Assembly: GCF_015776785.2 (NCBI RefSeq)
Contig: NZ_LFMD02000003.1
Span: 1,582,330 to 1,646,329, forward strand
DNA: 64,000 nucleotides
DNA from: Kitasatospora sp. SUK 42
Lineage (GTDB): Bacteria > Actinomycetota > Actinomycetes > Streptomycetales > Streptomycetaceae
Reading direction: 5' to 3'
Numbering within the stretch: the first letter of the stretch is position 1; each line of letters begins with the position of its first letter. Position numbers and translations under genes: made by a program. The notes under the pieces were generated by a model. That model was not told where the DNA came from and ran no database searches. It was given only the letters and a program-made list of their open reading frames with translations. Positions 10,725 to 17,681 of the stretch are shown in pieces.

Positions 10725-10814
10725 TCAGAACTTCTCCGGGAAGATCAGCGCCACGACGAGGTAGCCGACGAGTGCGACGGCCACGACCAGACCTGCGATG
10801 TTCTCCGCGCTCAT
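10725..10814 (-). CDS. kdpF: KdpF small membrane subunit
   Basis: A 29-residue peptide, [20 protein letters not shown] followed by VALIFPEKF. One transmembrane helix and the LxxALIxPEKF-type end are hallmarks of KdpF, the lipid-like stabiliser of the Kdp complex. It ends one base before the kdpA ATG. It is too short for most gene callers, so could be missed in automated annotation. Confidence 0.9.
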   Translation of the reverse strand: MSAENIAGLVVAVALVGYLVVALIFPEKF

Positions 10815-10887
10815 GCGCCCACCTCGCTGCGCTCGGCGGGCGCTTCGCGCCACACCCGCCTGTTGACGGTTCGTTCGCTGCGCTCAC

Positions 10888-10971
10888 TCACAGCTTCTCC
10901 ACCCCCCGCGCGATCAGGGCGATGACGGCGAACACGGCGACCGTGACACCGACGTAGATGAGATCGGACAT
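10888..10971 (-). CDS. 27-residue membrane peptide upstream of kdpF (putative)
   Basis: A 27-codon frame, MSDLIYVGVTVAVFAVIALI followed by ARGVEKL and a stop. It forms one hydrophobic helix with a charged tail, much like KdpF in size and design but not in sequence. The ATG is preceded by GGTGGAG at 3 nt, a tight but usable site. It is the first frame after the kdp operator and lies 73 bp upstream of kdpF in the same direction. I infer a small Kdp-associated peptide. Chance is possible at this length, but the hydrophobicity and placement argue against it. Confidence 0.6.
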   Translation of the reverse strand: MSDLIYVGVTVAVFAVIALIARGVEKL

Positions 10972-11073
10972 GGGCTCCACCAGCGTGGTTCGGGAGATGC
11001 CGCCAGCGGCCGGAACGGCTTCGCGCGGCGCCGGCGGACGACCGGCAGATGCAGCAAACCAGCCGTCTAAGGC

Positions 11074-11135
11074 GCGTTATGGCTCCCTGACGCCCTCCAT
11101 ACGGGTGAACGCGTGACGTTGACGCGACCTTGACG
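11074..11135 (-). promoter_or_regulatory. kdp operon promoter/operator with phased TTGACG repeats
   Basis: On the plus strand TTGACG occurs at 11119 and 11130 (11 bp apart), with CTGACG at 11087 (32 bp from the nearer copy); on the coding strand these read CGTCAA, CGTCAA and CGTCAG. A possible -10 (CATAAC, 11076-11081) follows the proximal copy by 4 nt, leaving a leader of about 100 nt to the small peptide gene. The array resembles direct-repeat sites of OmpR-family activators, so KdpE is the likely binder (inference). The remaining 11136-11212 stretch shows nothing else clear. Confidence 0.6.
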
Positions 11136-11212
11136 TCCGCTTCACCGGGCCGAGACCGTCGTCACCGGACCGAGACCGGAGGCCCGCCGCAGGCCCGGCC
11201 CCGGTAAGCGGC

Positions 11213-11245
11213 GGGCCCCGGGCGGCAGTCTGCCGTCCGGGGCCC
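11213..11245 (-). terminator. Terminator hairpin downstream of the K+ importer gene
   Basis: 15-bp arms (11213-11227 and 11231-11245) with a GTC loop and one G-T pair. It lies about 110 nt past the stop of the importer gene and upstream of the kdp promoter. Confidence 0.65.
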
Positions 11246-11264
11246 GTCACGCCCTGGGAGTCCG

Positions 11265-11372
11265 GGTGCGCTGCATCCGCGTCATGCGTTGCATCCGCGT
11301 CCCGCGTTACACGTCTCCCGCTGCATCCGCATCCCGCGTTGCATCCGCGCCCTGCGTTACATCCTCATCCGC
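11265..11372 (-). repeat. Degenerate 18-bp tandem repeat at the 3' end of the importer gene
   Basis: About five copies of a unit read on the minus strand as GCGGATGCAACGCGGGAT, with variants and one copy shortened to 14 bp. The array begins inside the last codons of the importer gene and continues about 90 bp past its stop. It could be a drifting minisatellite that has altered the extreme C-terminus. Confidence 0.6.
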
Positions 11373-13189
11373 AGCCGGCAGACCACCGCATCGGTGTGCC
11401 GGCGCAGGGCGCGGTCGATCACGGCGCCGCGCCGGTTCTGCAGGGCCCGCTGCCACCAGCGGGCGGGCTCGACCTCGGGGATCAGCACCGTGAGCCGGTC
11501 GTAGGCGTGCTCCTCACCGAGCCGGTTGACGAACTCGGCGATCGGCTGGCCCAGGCGGCGGTGGTCCTCCGGGATCTCCAGCAGCGGTACGCCCGGCTGC
11601 CACAGCTCCCAGTCCCGGCGCAGCGCCTCGGCGTCGGCCGGCTCGTGCACCACGGTGACCGCCAGCACCTCGTCGCCGAGCGACAGCGCCGCCGACAGGC
11701 CGTCCCGGGTGAGCCGGGTGATGGCCGTCACCGGGACCACGACCAGGCTGCGCTGGCGGGTCACCGCGCCGGGCACCCGGCCGAGCTCCAGGCGCTCGCC
11801 GATCCGCGCGTAGCTGCGGTGGACCGCCTCGAACAGCACCACCAGCAGCGGCAGGGCCACCACGATGCCCCAGGCGCCCTCGGTGAACTTGGTGCCGGTC
11901 ACCACGATCGTGGCGACGCCGGTGAGCACCGCGCCGAAGCCGTTCAGCGCGGCCTTCCAGTGCCAGCCGGCCGGCCGTCGCAGGAACCAGTGCCGGACCA
12001 TGCCGACCTGGCAGATGGTGAAGCCGACGAACACGCCGATCGAGAAGAGCGGCACCAGGCTGTTGACGTCCCCGCCGGAGCCGACCAGCAGCGCCGCCGA
12101 CACCACCGCGAGGAACAGCACGCCGTGCCGGTGCACCTGGCGGTCGGCGCGCAGCGCGAACACGTGCGGCAGGTGGTTGTCCCGGGCGAGCAGGTCCATC
12201 AGCACCGGGAGGCCGCCGAAGGAGGTGTTGGCGGCCAGGCCGAGCAGGAGCACGGTGGCGAACTGGACGACGAAGAAGCCGACGCCGTGGCCGAGCGAGG
12301 CGTCGGCGAGCTGGGCGAGCACGGTGACGCCCTCGACCGGCTGGAGGTGGAAGCGGCCGATCAGCACGGCCAATCCGATCAGCATCACGCCGAGCAGGGC
12401 GCCGAGCGCGACCTCGGTGCGCTGGGCCCGCTTCACCCGCGGGGTCCGGTAGGAGGGGACGGCGTTCGCCACCGCCTCGACGCCGGTCAGCGCCGAGCAG
12501 CCGGCCGCGAAGGCCTTGAGCAGCAGCAGCGCGCCGACCGTGGTGGCGTTCTCGGCGAGCACCGAGGCGTGGCCGGCGGCGGCCGCCGTACTGGCCGGGG
12601 CGTCCCGGAACAGGCCGACCGCGATGATCACCAGGATGGAGAGGACGAAGACGGCCGTCGGGGCCATGAACCAGCGCGCCGACTCGGCGATCCCGCGCAG
12701 GTTGACCGCGGTCACCAAGGCGAGCACGCCCAGGCAGAGCCAGACCCGGTGGTCGTACAGGCCCGGGACGGCGGAGGTCAGCGCGGCCACGCCGGCGGTG
12801 ACCGAGACCGCGACGTTCAGGATGTAGTCGATCACCAGCGAGGCGGCCGCGGTCAGCGCGGTGCGGCGGCCCAGGTGGGCCTTGGCCACCGCGTAGGAGC
12901 CGCCGCCGTCCGGGAAGGCCGCGATCACCTGCCGGTAGGAGGCGACCAGCACCGCGAGCAGGACGGCGATCGCCGCCGTGACCGGCAGCGTGAAGCCCAG
13001 CCCGTACGCGCCGGCCGCGGCCAGCACCAGCACGATCGACTCCGGGCCGTACGCGACCGAGGCCATGGCGTCCAGCGAGAGCGCCGCCAGTCCGCCGAAC
13101 GCGGTGAGCCGGTGCCGCTCGTCACCGGCCCCGGTGTCCGGCGGTTCGGGTTCTGCAGTGACGGCCGGGGTGGAGATGGCGCTGGACAT
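11357..13189 (-). CDS. APC-superfamily potassium importer, KimA-like
   Basis: A 610-residue permease. Residues about 30-450 contain some twelve hydrophobic helices; the first carries DAMASVAYGPES (40-51), the SxxAYGPE signature of the KimA/YdaO K+ importers in the APC superfamily. The C-terminal ~150 residues (TAITRLTRDGLSAALSLGDEVLAVTVVHEP) form a soluble domain resembling the UspA-like dimerisation domain of KimA. The ATG has GGAGG 9 nt upstream. Proximity to kdp and the shared TTGACG array support K+ uptake under common control. A general amino-acid permease is the alternative, less likely given the signature and C-terminal domain. Confidence 0.8.
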   Translation of the reverse strand: MSSAISTPAVTAEPEPPDTGAGDERHRLTAFGGLAALSLDAMASVAYGPESIVLVLAAAGAYGLGFTLPVTAAIAVLLAVLVASYRQVIAAFPDGGGSYAVAKAHLGRRTALTAAASLVIDYILNVAVSVTAGVAALTSAVPGLYDHRVWLCLGVLALVTAVNLRGIAESARWFMAPTAVFVLSILVIIAVGLFRDAPASTAAAAGHASVLAENATTVGALLLLKAFAAGCSALTGVEAVANAVPSYRTPRVKRAQRTEVALGALLGVMLIGLAVLIGRFHLQPVEGVTVLAQLADASLGHGVGFFVVQFATVLLLGLAANTSFGGLPVLMDLLARDNHLPHVFALRADRQVHRHGVLFLAVVSAALLVGSGGDVNSLVPLFSIGVFVGFTICQVGMVRHWFLRRPAGWHWKAALNGFGAVLTGVATIVVTGTKFTEGAWGIVVALPLLVVLFEAVHRSYARIGERLELGRVPGAVTRQRSLVVVPVTAITRLTRDGLSAALSLGDEVLAVTVVHEPADAEALRRDWELWQPGVPLLEIPEDHRRLGQPIAEFVNRLGEEHAYDRLTVLIPEVEPARWWQRALQNRRGAVIDRALRRHTDAVVCRLRMRM

Positions 13190-13256
13190 CGGACGGGACC
13201 TCCGCAGTCGGTAGTTGCTCCGATCCTGCGGTCCACGTCCCGGGCGGCCCCCTGCC

Positions 13257-13306
13257 CCCTACGCGTTCCTGACGCTGCCGCGAGCGCCCTTGACGCGCCC
13301 TTGACG
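13257..13306 (-). promoter_or_regulatory. Importer promoter with phased TTGACG repeats
   Basis: Plus-strand TTGACG at 13290 and 13301 (11 bp apart) and CTGACG at 13269 (21 bp from the nearer copy). On the coding strand the unit GCGTCAAGGGC is repeated perfectly in tandem. A weak -10 (CGTAGG) follows the proximal CGTCAGG by 4 nt, the same spacing as before kdp. The leader would be about 60 nt, too short for a c-di-AMP riboswitch. Between this site and the tRNA-Tyr terminator (13307-13499) I see only a loose ATTGC...GCAAT dyad near 13440. Confidence 0.6.
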
Positions 13307-13499
13307 CGCCCGGTGCCCTGCTGGAGGGGACGGCTGGCGGGGGTGGGTGAGCCGTTGTCCCGGCGGGCGCCGGTTGGGAAGACGATCAGCTCGAAGGACT
13401 CCCACCCCCGGGCTCCCACTCTGCTGCCTGCCGAACGTAATTGCAAGCAATGCGCAATAACTGCCCCCAGGTCCACCCGCCCGCGCCCGGAGAAAACGG

Positions 13500-13539
13500 A
13501 ACAGCCCCCGATCCGCGTTTCCGCAGATCGGGGGCTGTT
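13500..13539 (-). terminator. tRNA-Tyr terminator
   Basis: 18-bp arms (13500-13517 and 13522-13539) with one mismatch around a GAAA tetraloop (minus strand), followed shortly by TTTT. It lies 10 nt past the mature 3' end of tRNA-Tyr. Confidence 0.85.
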
Positions 13540-13549
13540 TCCTATCCTG

Positions 13550-13630
13550 TGGCTGGTGCAGGGTTCGAACCTGCGTAGCTTGCGCGACAGATTTACAGTC
13601 TGCTCCCTTTGGCCGCTCGGGCAACCAGCC
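13550..13630 (-). tRNA. tRNA-Tyr (GTA)
   Basis: An 81-nt class II tRNA on the minus strand. Acceptor GGCTGGT/ACCAGCC, D-arm GCCCGAGCGGCCAAAGGG, anticodon stem-loop CAGACTGTAAATCTG (anticodon GTA), a long variable arm and T-arm GCAGGTTCGAACCTGC. A strong terminator follows. Confidence 0.95.
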
Positions 13631-13847
13631 AGGATTTTCGTCTTCCAGGGTGTTCACCCCGTTCGACTTGGTAAACCATACCTGATCCCGGGGGGTGCTC
13701 CGCCACTCGATAGATCACGTGACGATCAAGGAGTCCGGCGCTGCCGTCACGGGCGGGGCCGGGGTGGCGCTGGATAGGCTGGGGCCGCGGACGCCCGGTG
13801 GGGCGGGCCGTGCCAGTGAAGCCAGAGCAACAAGGAGACCAACACCC

Positions 13848-14336
13848 ATGGCCGACTCCAGTTTCGACATCGTCTCGAAGGTCGAGTGGCAGGAGGTCGA
13901 CAACGCGATCAACCAGACCTCCCGTGAGATCGCCACCCGCTTCGACTTCAAGGGCGTGGGCGGCGAGATCAGCCGCTCCGGCGAGAAGATCGAGATGAAG
14001 GCCAACGGCGAGGAGCGCGTGCGGGCCATCCTGGACGTGCTGCAGACGAAGTTCGTCAAGCGCGGCCTCTCCCTGAAGGCCCTGGACGCTGCCGAGCCGC
14101 AGCTGTCCGGCAAGGAGTACAAGATCTTCGCGAACATCAAGGAGGGCATCACCACGGAGGATGCCAAGAAGGTCGCGAAGATCATCCGGGACGAGGGCCC
14201 GAAGGGCGTCAAGGCCCAGGTCCAGGGCGACGAACTGCGCGTCAGCTCCAAGAGCCGCGACGACCTGCAGACCGTGCAGGCCCTGCTCAAGGGCAAGGAC
14301 CTGGACTTCGCGATCCAGTACGTGAACTACCGCTAG
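13848..14336 (+). CDS. YajQ-family nucleotide-binding protein
   Basis: A 162-residue UPF0234/YajQ protein with two ferredoxin-like repeats. Signatures are [20 protein letters not shown] at the N-terminus, [11 protein letters not shown] (about 27), the [10 protein letters not shown] strand, [13 protein letters not shown] and the C-terminal [20 protein letters not shown]. The ATG at MADSS has AAGGAG 10 nt upstream and gives the normal family length; 51 further in-frame codons upstream have no homology. Some YajQ members bind c-di-GMP or nucleic acid and modulate transcription; which applies here is unknown. It is a single gene, convergent with the next. Confidence 0.93.
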   Translation: MADSSFDIVSKVEWQEVDNAINQTSREIATRFDFKGVGGEISRSGEKIEMKANGEERVRAILDVLQTKFVKRGLSLKALDAAEPQLSGKEYKIFANIKEGITTEDAKKVAKIIRDEGPKGVKAQVQGDELRVSSKSRDDLQTVQALLKGKDLDFAIQYVNYR

Positions 14337-14342
14337 TCGACC

Positions 14343-14409
14343 GCCCCCGCCGGGCGGGGGCAGCACCGACCCGGTCGGGGGCGCGGCGCCGAGGCGCGGC
14401 GCCCCCGAC
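14343..14409. terminator. Two hairpins between convergent genes
   Basis: A GCCCCCG/CGGGGGC hairpin at 14343-14361 is followed by an 11-bp stem, GTCGGGGGCGC (14374-14384) with GCGCCCCCGAC (14399-14409). Together they can end both yajQ and the minus-strand gene that stops at 14438. Confidence 0.65.
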
Positions 14410-14437
14410 GTGCGTGTGGCGGGGGACGGGTGCGCTC

Positions 14438-14938
14438 TCAGTCGGGGGTGACCCAGCCGTCCGTGCTGCGGTGGGCGGCGAGTCCGACCGAGTCGAACTC
14501 GTCCGTGTCGCCCGGCTCGACGTGCGCGCCGATCCGTCGCAGGGCGCGGGAGATCGGGGTGCCCTCGGGTGGGGACGGCTCGAACTCGCCACTGCTGAGC
14601 GGGCCGAGGACGATCCGGCCGTTCGACCAGACGGCGGCGCGCTGGGTGCCGCTGCCGCCCCAGTACTCGGCCTCGACGCAGGCGATCGGCTCGGCCTTGG
14701 ACCAGGCGGCGAGCCGGAGTTCGAAGCCGTCCGAGTGCCAGCCGAAGCCGGCGCCGCCGCCGGACTTCGACTCGGCCTCCTCGCCCTGGAGCGCCGCGAG
14801 GACGGCGGGGGTGACCGGGATGAGGGCCAGCCCCTGCGCCAGCGGTACGACCCGGGCCGCCGGGACCTCCGCCGCCGCCACCGTCAGCAGCTCCCGTGTG
14901 CCTATCAGCGCCTGGAGTTCATACGACATGCCGGACAT
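14438..14938 (-). CDS. Conserved hypothetical protein
   Basis: 166 residues; I do not recognise a named family. The N-terminal half (ALIGTRELLTVAAAEVPAAR, LAQGLALIPVTPAVLAAL) looks like a small globular fold. The middle has WHSDGFELRLAAWS and VEAEYWGGSGTQRAAVW, suggesting a beta-rich domain with alternating aromatics, and the tail is acidic. There is no signal peptide or membrane helix. A start three codons later (MSYELQAL) is also possible. It lies upstream of a convergent yajQ and behind a divergent regulator/transporter pair. Codon use is typical coding, so it is a real gene of unknown role. Confidence 0.75.
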   Translation of the reverse strand: MSGMSYELQALIGTRELLTVAAAEVPAARVVPLAQGLALIPVTPAVLAALQGEEAESKSGGGAGFGWHSDGFELRLAAWSKAEPIACVEAEYWGGSGTQRAAVWSNGRIVLGPLSSGEFEPSPPEGTPISRALRRIGAHVEPGDTDEFDSVGLAAHRSTDGWVTPD

Positions 14939-14971
14939 GGTGACTCACCGCACTGACAGTCGGCCCGGAAT

Positions 14972-15625
14972 TTATGATTCCGTGCCCGGTCGGAGACCGT
15001 AGAGCAGGGTGAAGAGGGTCACGTCCATCGCATCCTCGGCCGTACTCGGTCCCTCTTCGCCCAGTTCGTCGAGGATTTCGGACAGTTGTGAACGCAGCCG
15101 GACCAGCCGTTCCGGGCTGAGCCGCACCGAGAAGTGCGCGAAGAGGCCGGGCGGGGTGCCCGAGCCGTCCTTCGGGGCGCTGAAGTCCAGTCGGCCGTCG
15201 GCGATCCGGGCGCGGAGGTCGGCGCGCACCTGGTCCACCGCGGCCAGGATTGCGTCGTACGCCTCGGAGCGGGCCGGCGAATCGGCGGTGAACATCTCCG
15301 GGGCGAGCCGGATCGACCCCTGGGCGACCTGGTACCGGCTCTCCACGATGCCGGAGACCAGCCGGGTGCCGGCCAGCAGGACCAGGCCGGCCTTCTCCAG
15401 CTGCTTGATGTGCCGGTAGAGCTTGGTCTGCGGCTCTCCGAGCTCGGCGGCGAGCTCCTTGGCTGTCAGCGGGCGCTCCTCGGAGGACTTCAGGGCGCCG
15501 AGGATGGCCAGGCGCAGCGGGTCGGCCAGCGCCTTGAGCACCGCGACGTCGGCCACCTGGCGCTCCTTGACCCAGCCGGTGGGCTGCTCGCCGCCCTCGA
15601 CGGGTTCCGGTTCGTGCTCGGCCAC
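14972..15625 (-). CDS. ArsR-like winged-helix transcriptional regulator
   Basis: 217 residues from a GTG (VAEHEPEP) preceded by GGAAGG at 7 nt; an ATG 18 codons upstream lacks a ribosome site. Residues about 25-105 form a winged helix: VLKALADPLRLAILGALKSSEERPLTAKELAAELGEPQTKLYRHIKQLEKAGLV, typical of ArsR/HTH_20 proteins. No metal-binding CxC motif is visible. The C-terminal half (about 115-217) is a helical sensor region of unknown ligand. It is divergent from an MFS exporter gene, with dyads between them, so it probably represses that gene and itself. Confidence 0.85.
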   Translation of the reverse strand: MAEHEPEPVEGGEQPTGWVKERQVADVAVLKALADPLRLAILGALKSSEERPLTAKELAAELGEPQTKLYRHIKQLEKAGLVLLAGTRLVSGIVESRYQVAQGSIRLAPEMFTADSPARSEAYDAILAAVDQVRADLRARIADGRLDFSAPKDGSGTPPGLFAHFSVRLSPERLVRLRSQLSEILDELGEEGPSTAEDAMDVTLFTLLYGLRPGTES

Positions 15626-15685
15626 GGGCCCACCTTCCACATCGGCTGCGCCGTCCGCGGTCACCGCCCCGGCGAGCACTCACTC

Positions 15686-15730
15686 TTGCGCAACCAATCA
15701 TACTTGGGCAATCATTCACGTAAGCGTGAA
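15686..15730. promoter_or_regulatory. Candidate operator between ArsR-like and MFS genes
   Basis: TTGCGCAA at 15686 and TTGGGCAA at 15704 are each followed by an AATCAT or ATCAT element and lie 18 bp apart. A perfect dyad TTCACG-TAAG-CGTGAA follows at 15715-15730. The cluster is in the only gap shared by the two divergent genes. Confidence 0.5.
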
Positions 15731-15781
15731 CGGTGACAGCGATCGCCAACGGTGGCGCGATCGAGAACAGTGGGGGCGGAC

Positions 15782-17134
15782 ATGACGGACCAGGCGACCT
15801 CGACAGTGGCGGAGCACCCGGCCACGGCACCGGCGGAACCCGGACCGGCCGCCCCGCCGCCGCCCGTGCCGCTGCGGCGCAACCTGCGGTTCCAGGCCCT
15901 GTGGGCCGGTCAGGCCTCCGCCACCCTCGGCATGATGGTCGGCGACACCGCCTTCCCGCTGCTGGTCCTCGCGCTCACCGGCTCCTCCACCGCCGCCGGG
16001 GCCTTCGGCGCCGTACAGATGGCCACCACCCTGCTGCTGGGCGTCCACGGCGGTGTGGTCGCCGACCGGCTGGACCGCCGCAAGGTGCTGATCGCCTCCG
16101 ACGCCACCCGGCTGCTCGCCCTCGCCAGCGTCCCGGTGGCCATGGCCTTCGGCCAGCCGAGCCTGGTTCACCTGCTGCTGGTCGCCGCCGCGATCGGCGC
16201 GACCGTCGCCTACAGCGGGCCGATCCGGCTGCTCGCGCTGCGCTCGGTGGTCGCGCCGGAGCAGCTGCCCCAGGCGCTGGCCCAGGACGAGGCCCGGATG
16301 AGCGGCGCCGCGCTGGCCGGACCGCCGCTGGCCGGGTTCCTGTTCGGGCTCGGCCGCTCCGTCCCCTTCCTCGGCGCCGCCTTCGCCTCGCTGCTCGCGC
16401 TGACCGCCGCGTTCATGGTGCGCTTCCCCAGCCCGAACCAGCCCGAGAAGGCAAGAGAGGTAGCGGAGGCCGAGGAGAACAGGGAGGCCGGGCAGCCCGC
16501 GAAGCGCGCCGGGGACGGCGCCCTGGCCGGCTTCCGCGTCCTCGCCGCCTCCCCGCTGCTGCGGCCCGCCCTGGCCGTCCTGCTGGTGATCAACCTGACC
16601 GGGGCCGCGCTGCTGCTGCCCGTCATGGTGCTGCTGCGCGAGCACGGCACCGGCAGCACCGGGATCGGCCTGGCGCTGGCCGGCGAGGCGGTCGGCGCGC
16701 TGGCCGGGACGGCCCTGGTCTCCCGGATGCACCGGCTGGCCGGCCCCGGCGTCCTGCTGCTGGCGGTGGCCTGGACCGCCGTCCCGGTGCCGCTGGCTCC
16801 GCTGCTGCCCGGCGGGGCGCCCACCGTCTTCGCCGCGCTGTTCGTGGTCGGCGCGGGTGTGCCGGCCCTGCGGGTGATGCTCGACCTGCTGGTCATCCGG
16901 CAGGTGCCGGACGAGCTGCGCGGCCGGGTGATCGCGGCGACCATGACGCTGCTCACCGCCGGCATGCCCGCCGGGGCCTTCGCCAGCGGCCTGCTGCTGG
17001 ACCACCTCTCCCCCGCCACCGCGCTGACCGCGATCAGCGCCGTGCTCGCCGCCGCCCTGCTGCCCGCGACCGCGAGCCGTACGCTGCGCCGCGCCGTCTG
17101 GCCCGTCACCGCACCGGCTTCCGCGCGGAACTGA
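15782..17134 (+). CDS. MFS exporter
   Basis: A 450-residue major facilitator of the EntS/MFS_3-like exporter type. A proline-rich N-terminal tail (about 1-30) precedes twelve predicted helices beginning NLRFQALWAGQASATLG. The MFS motif A between helices 2 and 3 reads GVVADRLDRRKVL, and the central loop (about 215-245) is long and charged. Substrate unknown; such exporters often carry drugs or siderophores. The ATG at MTDQ has a GGGGGCGG ribosome site. It is divergent from, and probably controlled by, the ArsR-like regulator. Confidence 0.85.
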   Translation: MTDQATSTVAEHPATAPAEPGPAAPPPPVPLRRNLRFQALWAGQASATLGMMVGDTAFPLLVLALTGSSTAAGAFGAVQMATTLLLGVHGGVVADRLDRRKVLIASDATRLLALASVPVAMAFGQPSLVHLLLVAAAIGATVAYSGPIRLLALRSVVAPEQLPQALAQDEARMSGAALAGPPLAGFLFGLGRSVPFLGAAFASLLALTAAFMVRFPSPNQPEKAREVAEAEENREAGQPAKRAGDGALAGFRVLAASPLLRPALAVLLVINLTGAALLLPVMVLLREHGTGSTGIGLALAGEAVGALAGTALVSRMHRLAGPGVLLLAVAWTAVPVPLAPLLPGGAPTVFAALFVVGAGVPALRVMLDLLVIRQVPDELRGRVIAATMTLLTAGMPAGAFASGLLLDHLSPATALTAISAVLAAALLPATASRTLRRAVWPVTAPASARN

Positions 17135-17271
17135 CCTTCGGCCGGCCGCCCCCGATCACCCGCATGGCTCACGCCGCATGCGGCGGCCTCGGCAACCGGG
17201 TGAACTGGCCCGGTACGGCCCGCTCCTGGGAAACCCCCGGGGCGGGTCCCGCCGTACCGGAGGAGGGCTGA

Positions 17272-17681
17272 ATGGGTTCCACGGACGCGTCCCCTCCCGG
17301 CCGGGGAGAAGCCGCCGGCCCCGCGACGAGGGAGCGCACCGGCTCGACGGCCGGCCGACCGGCCGCGGCCCCGCGGATGTCCTGGATCACGCTCGCCCTG
17401 ATGACCACCGCCTCGGTGGCCGGCCTGCGCTCCGCCCTCGCCATGGCGGTCCACGGCCTGGCGTGCGTCTTCCTCTGCCTCGTCCCGGCGGTCGTGTTCC
17501 TGCTGCCGACCGCGCTGGTCGCCGCCGAGCCGGCCTCCGGCTGGGACGGCGGCGTCTACCGCTGGGTGTCGGAGGGCCTGTCGAAGCCGCTCGGCCGGGC
17601 CGGCGTTCCCCGGACGCCGCCGGCGAGTCGGCCGCGCAGGAGGCGGACGAACTGCGCCACGCCGAAGGAGGCACCGCATGA
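17272..17681 (+). pseudogene. Amino-acid permease remnant (glutamate/GABA antiporter type)
   Basis: An ATG with a strong GGAGGAGGG site opens a frame whose first ~100 residues read as the start of an APC glutamate/GABA-antiporter permease: SWITLALMTTASVAGLR, then VHGLACVFLCLVPAVVFLLP, ALVAAEPASGWDGGVYRWVSEGL. Right after this, where about ten more helices should follow, the frame becomes Arg/Pro-rich noise. A different frame supplies a plausible tail (AAQEADELRHAEGGTA) ending in a TGA that overlaps the next gene's ATG. I read this as an internal deletion of about 1.2 kb that removed most of the transporter and shifted frame. The expression signals and downstream coupling survive. Confidence 0.7.

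Noticed and set aside
13190-13268. c-di-AMP riboswitch in the leader of the KimA-like importer gene
   Set aside because: KimA genes in Bacillus carry a ydaO riboswitch, but the predicted leader here is only about 60 nt and shows none of its pseudo-symmetric structure.
15752-15781. Earlier ATG for the MFS exporter (MARSRTVGAD)
   Set aside because: No ribosome site, and it would start near the operator region. The ATG at 15782 has GGGGGCGG upstream.
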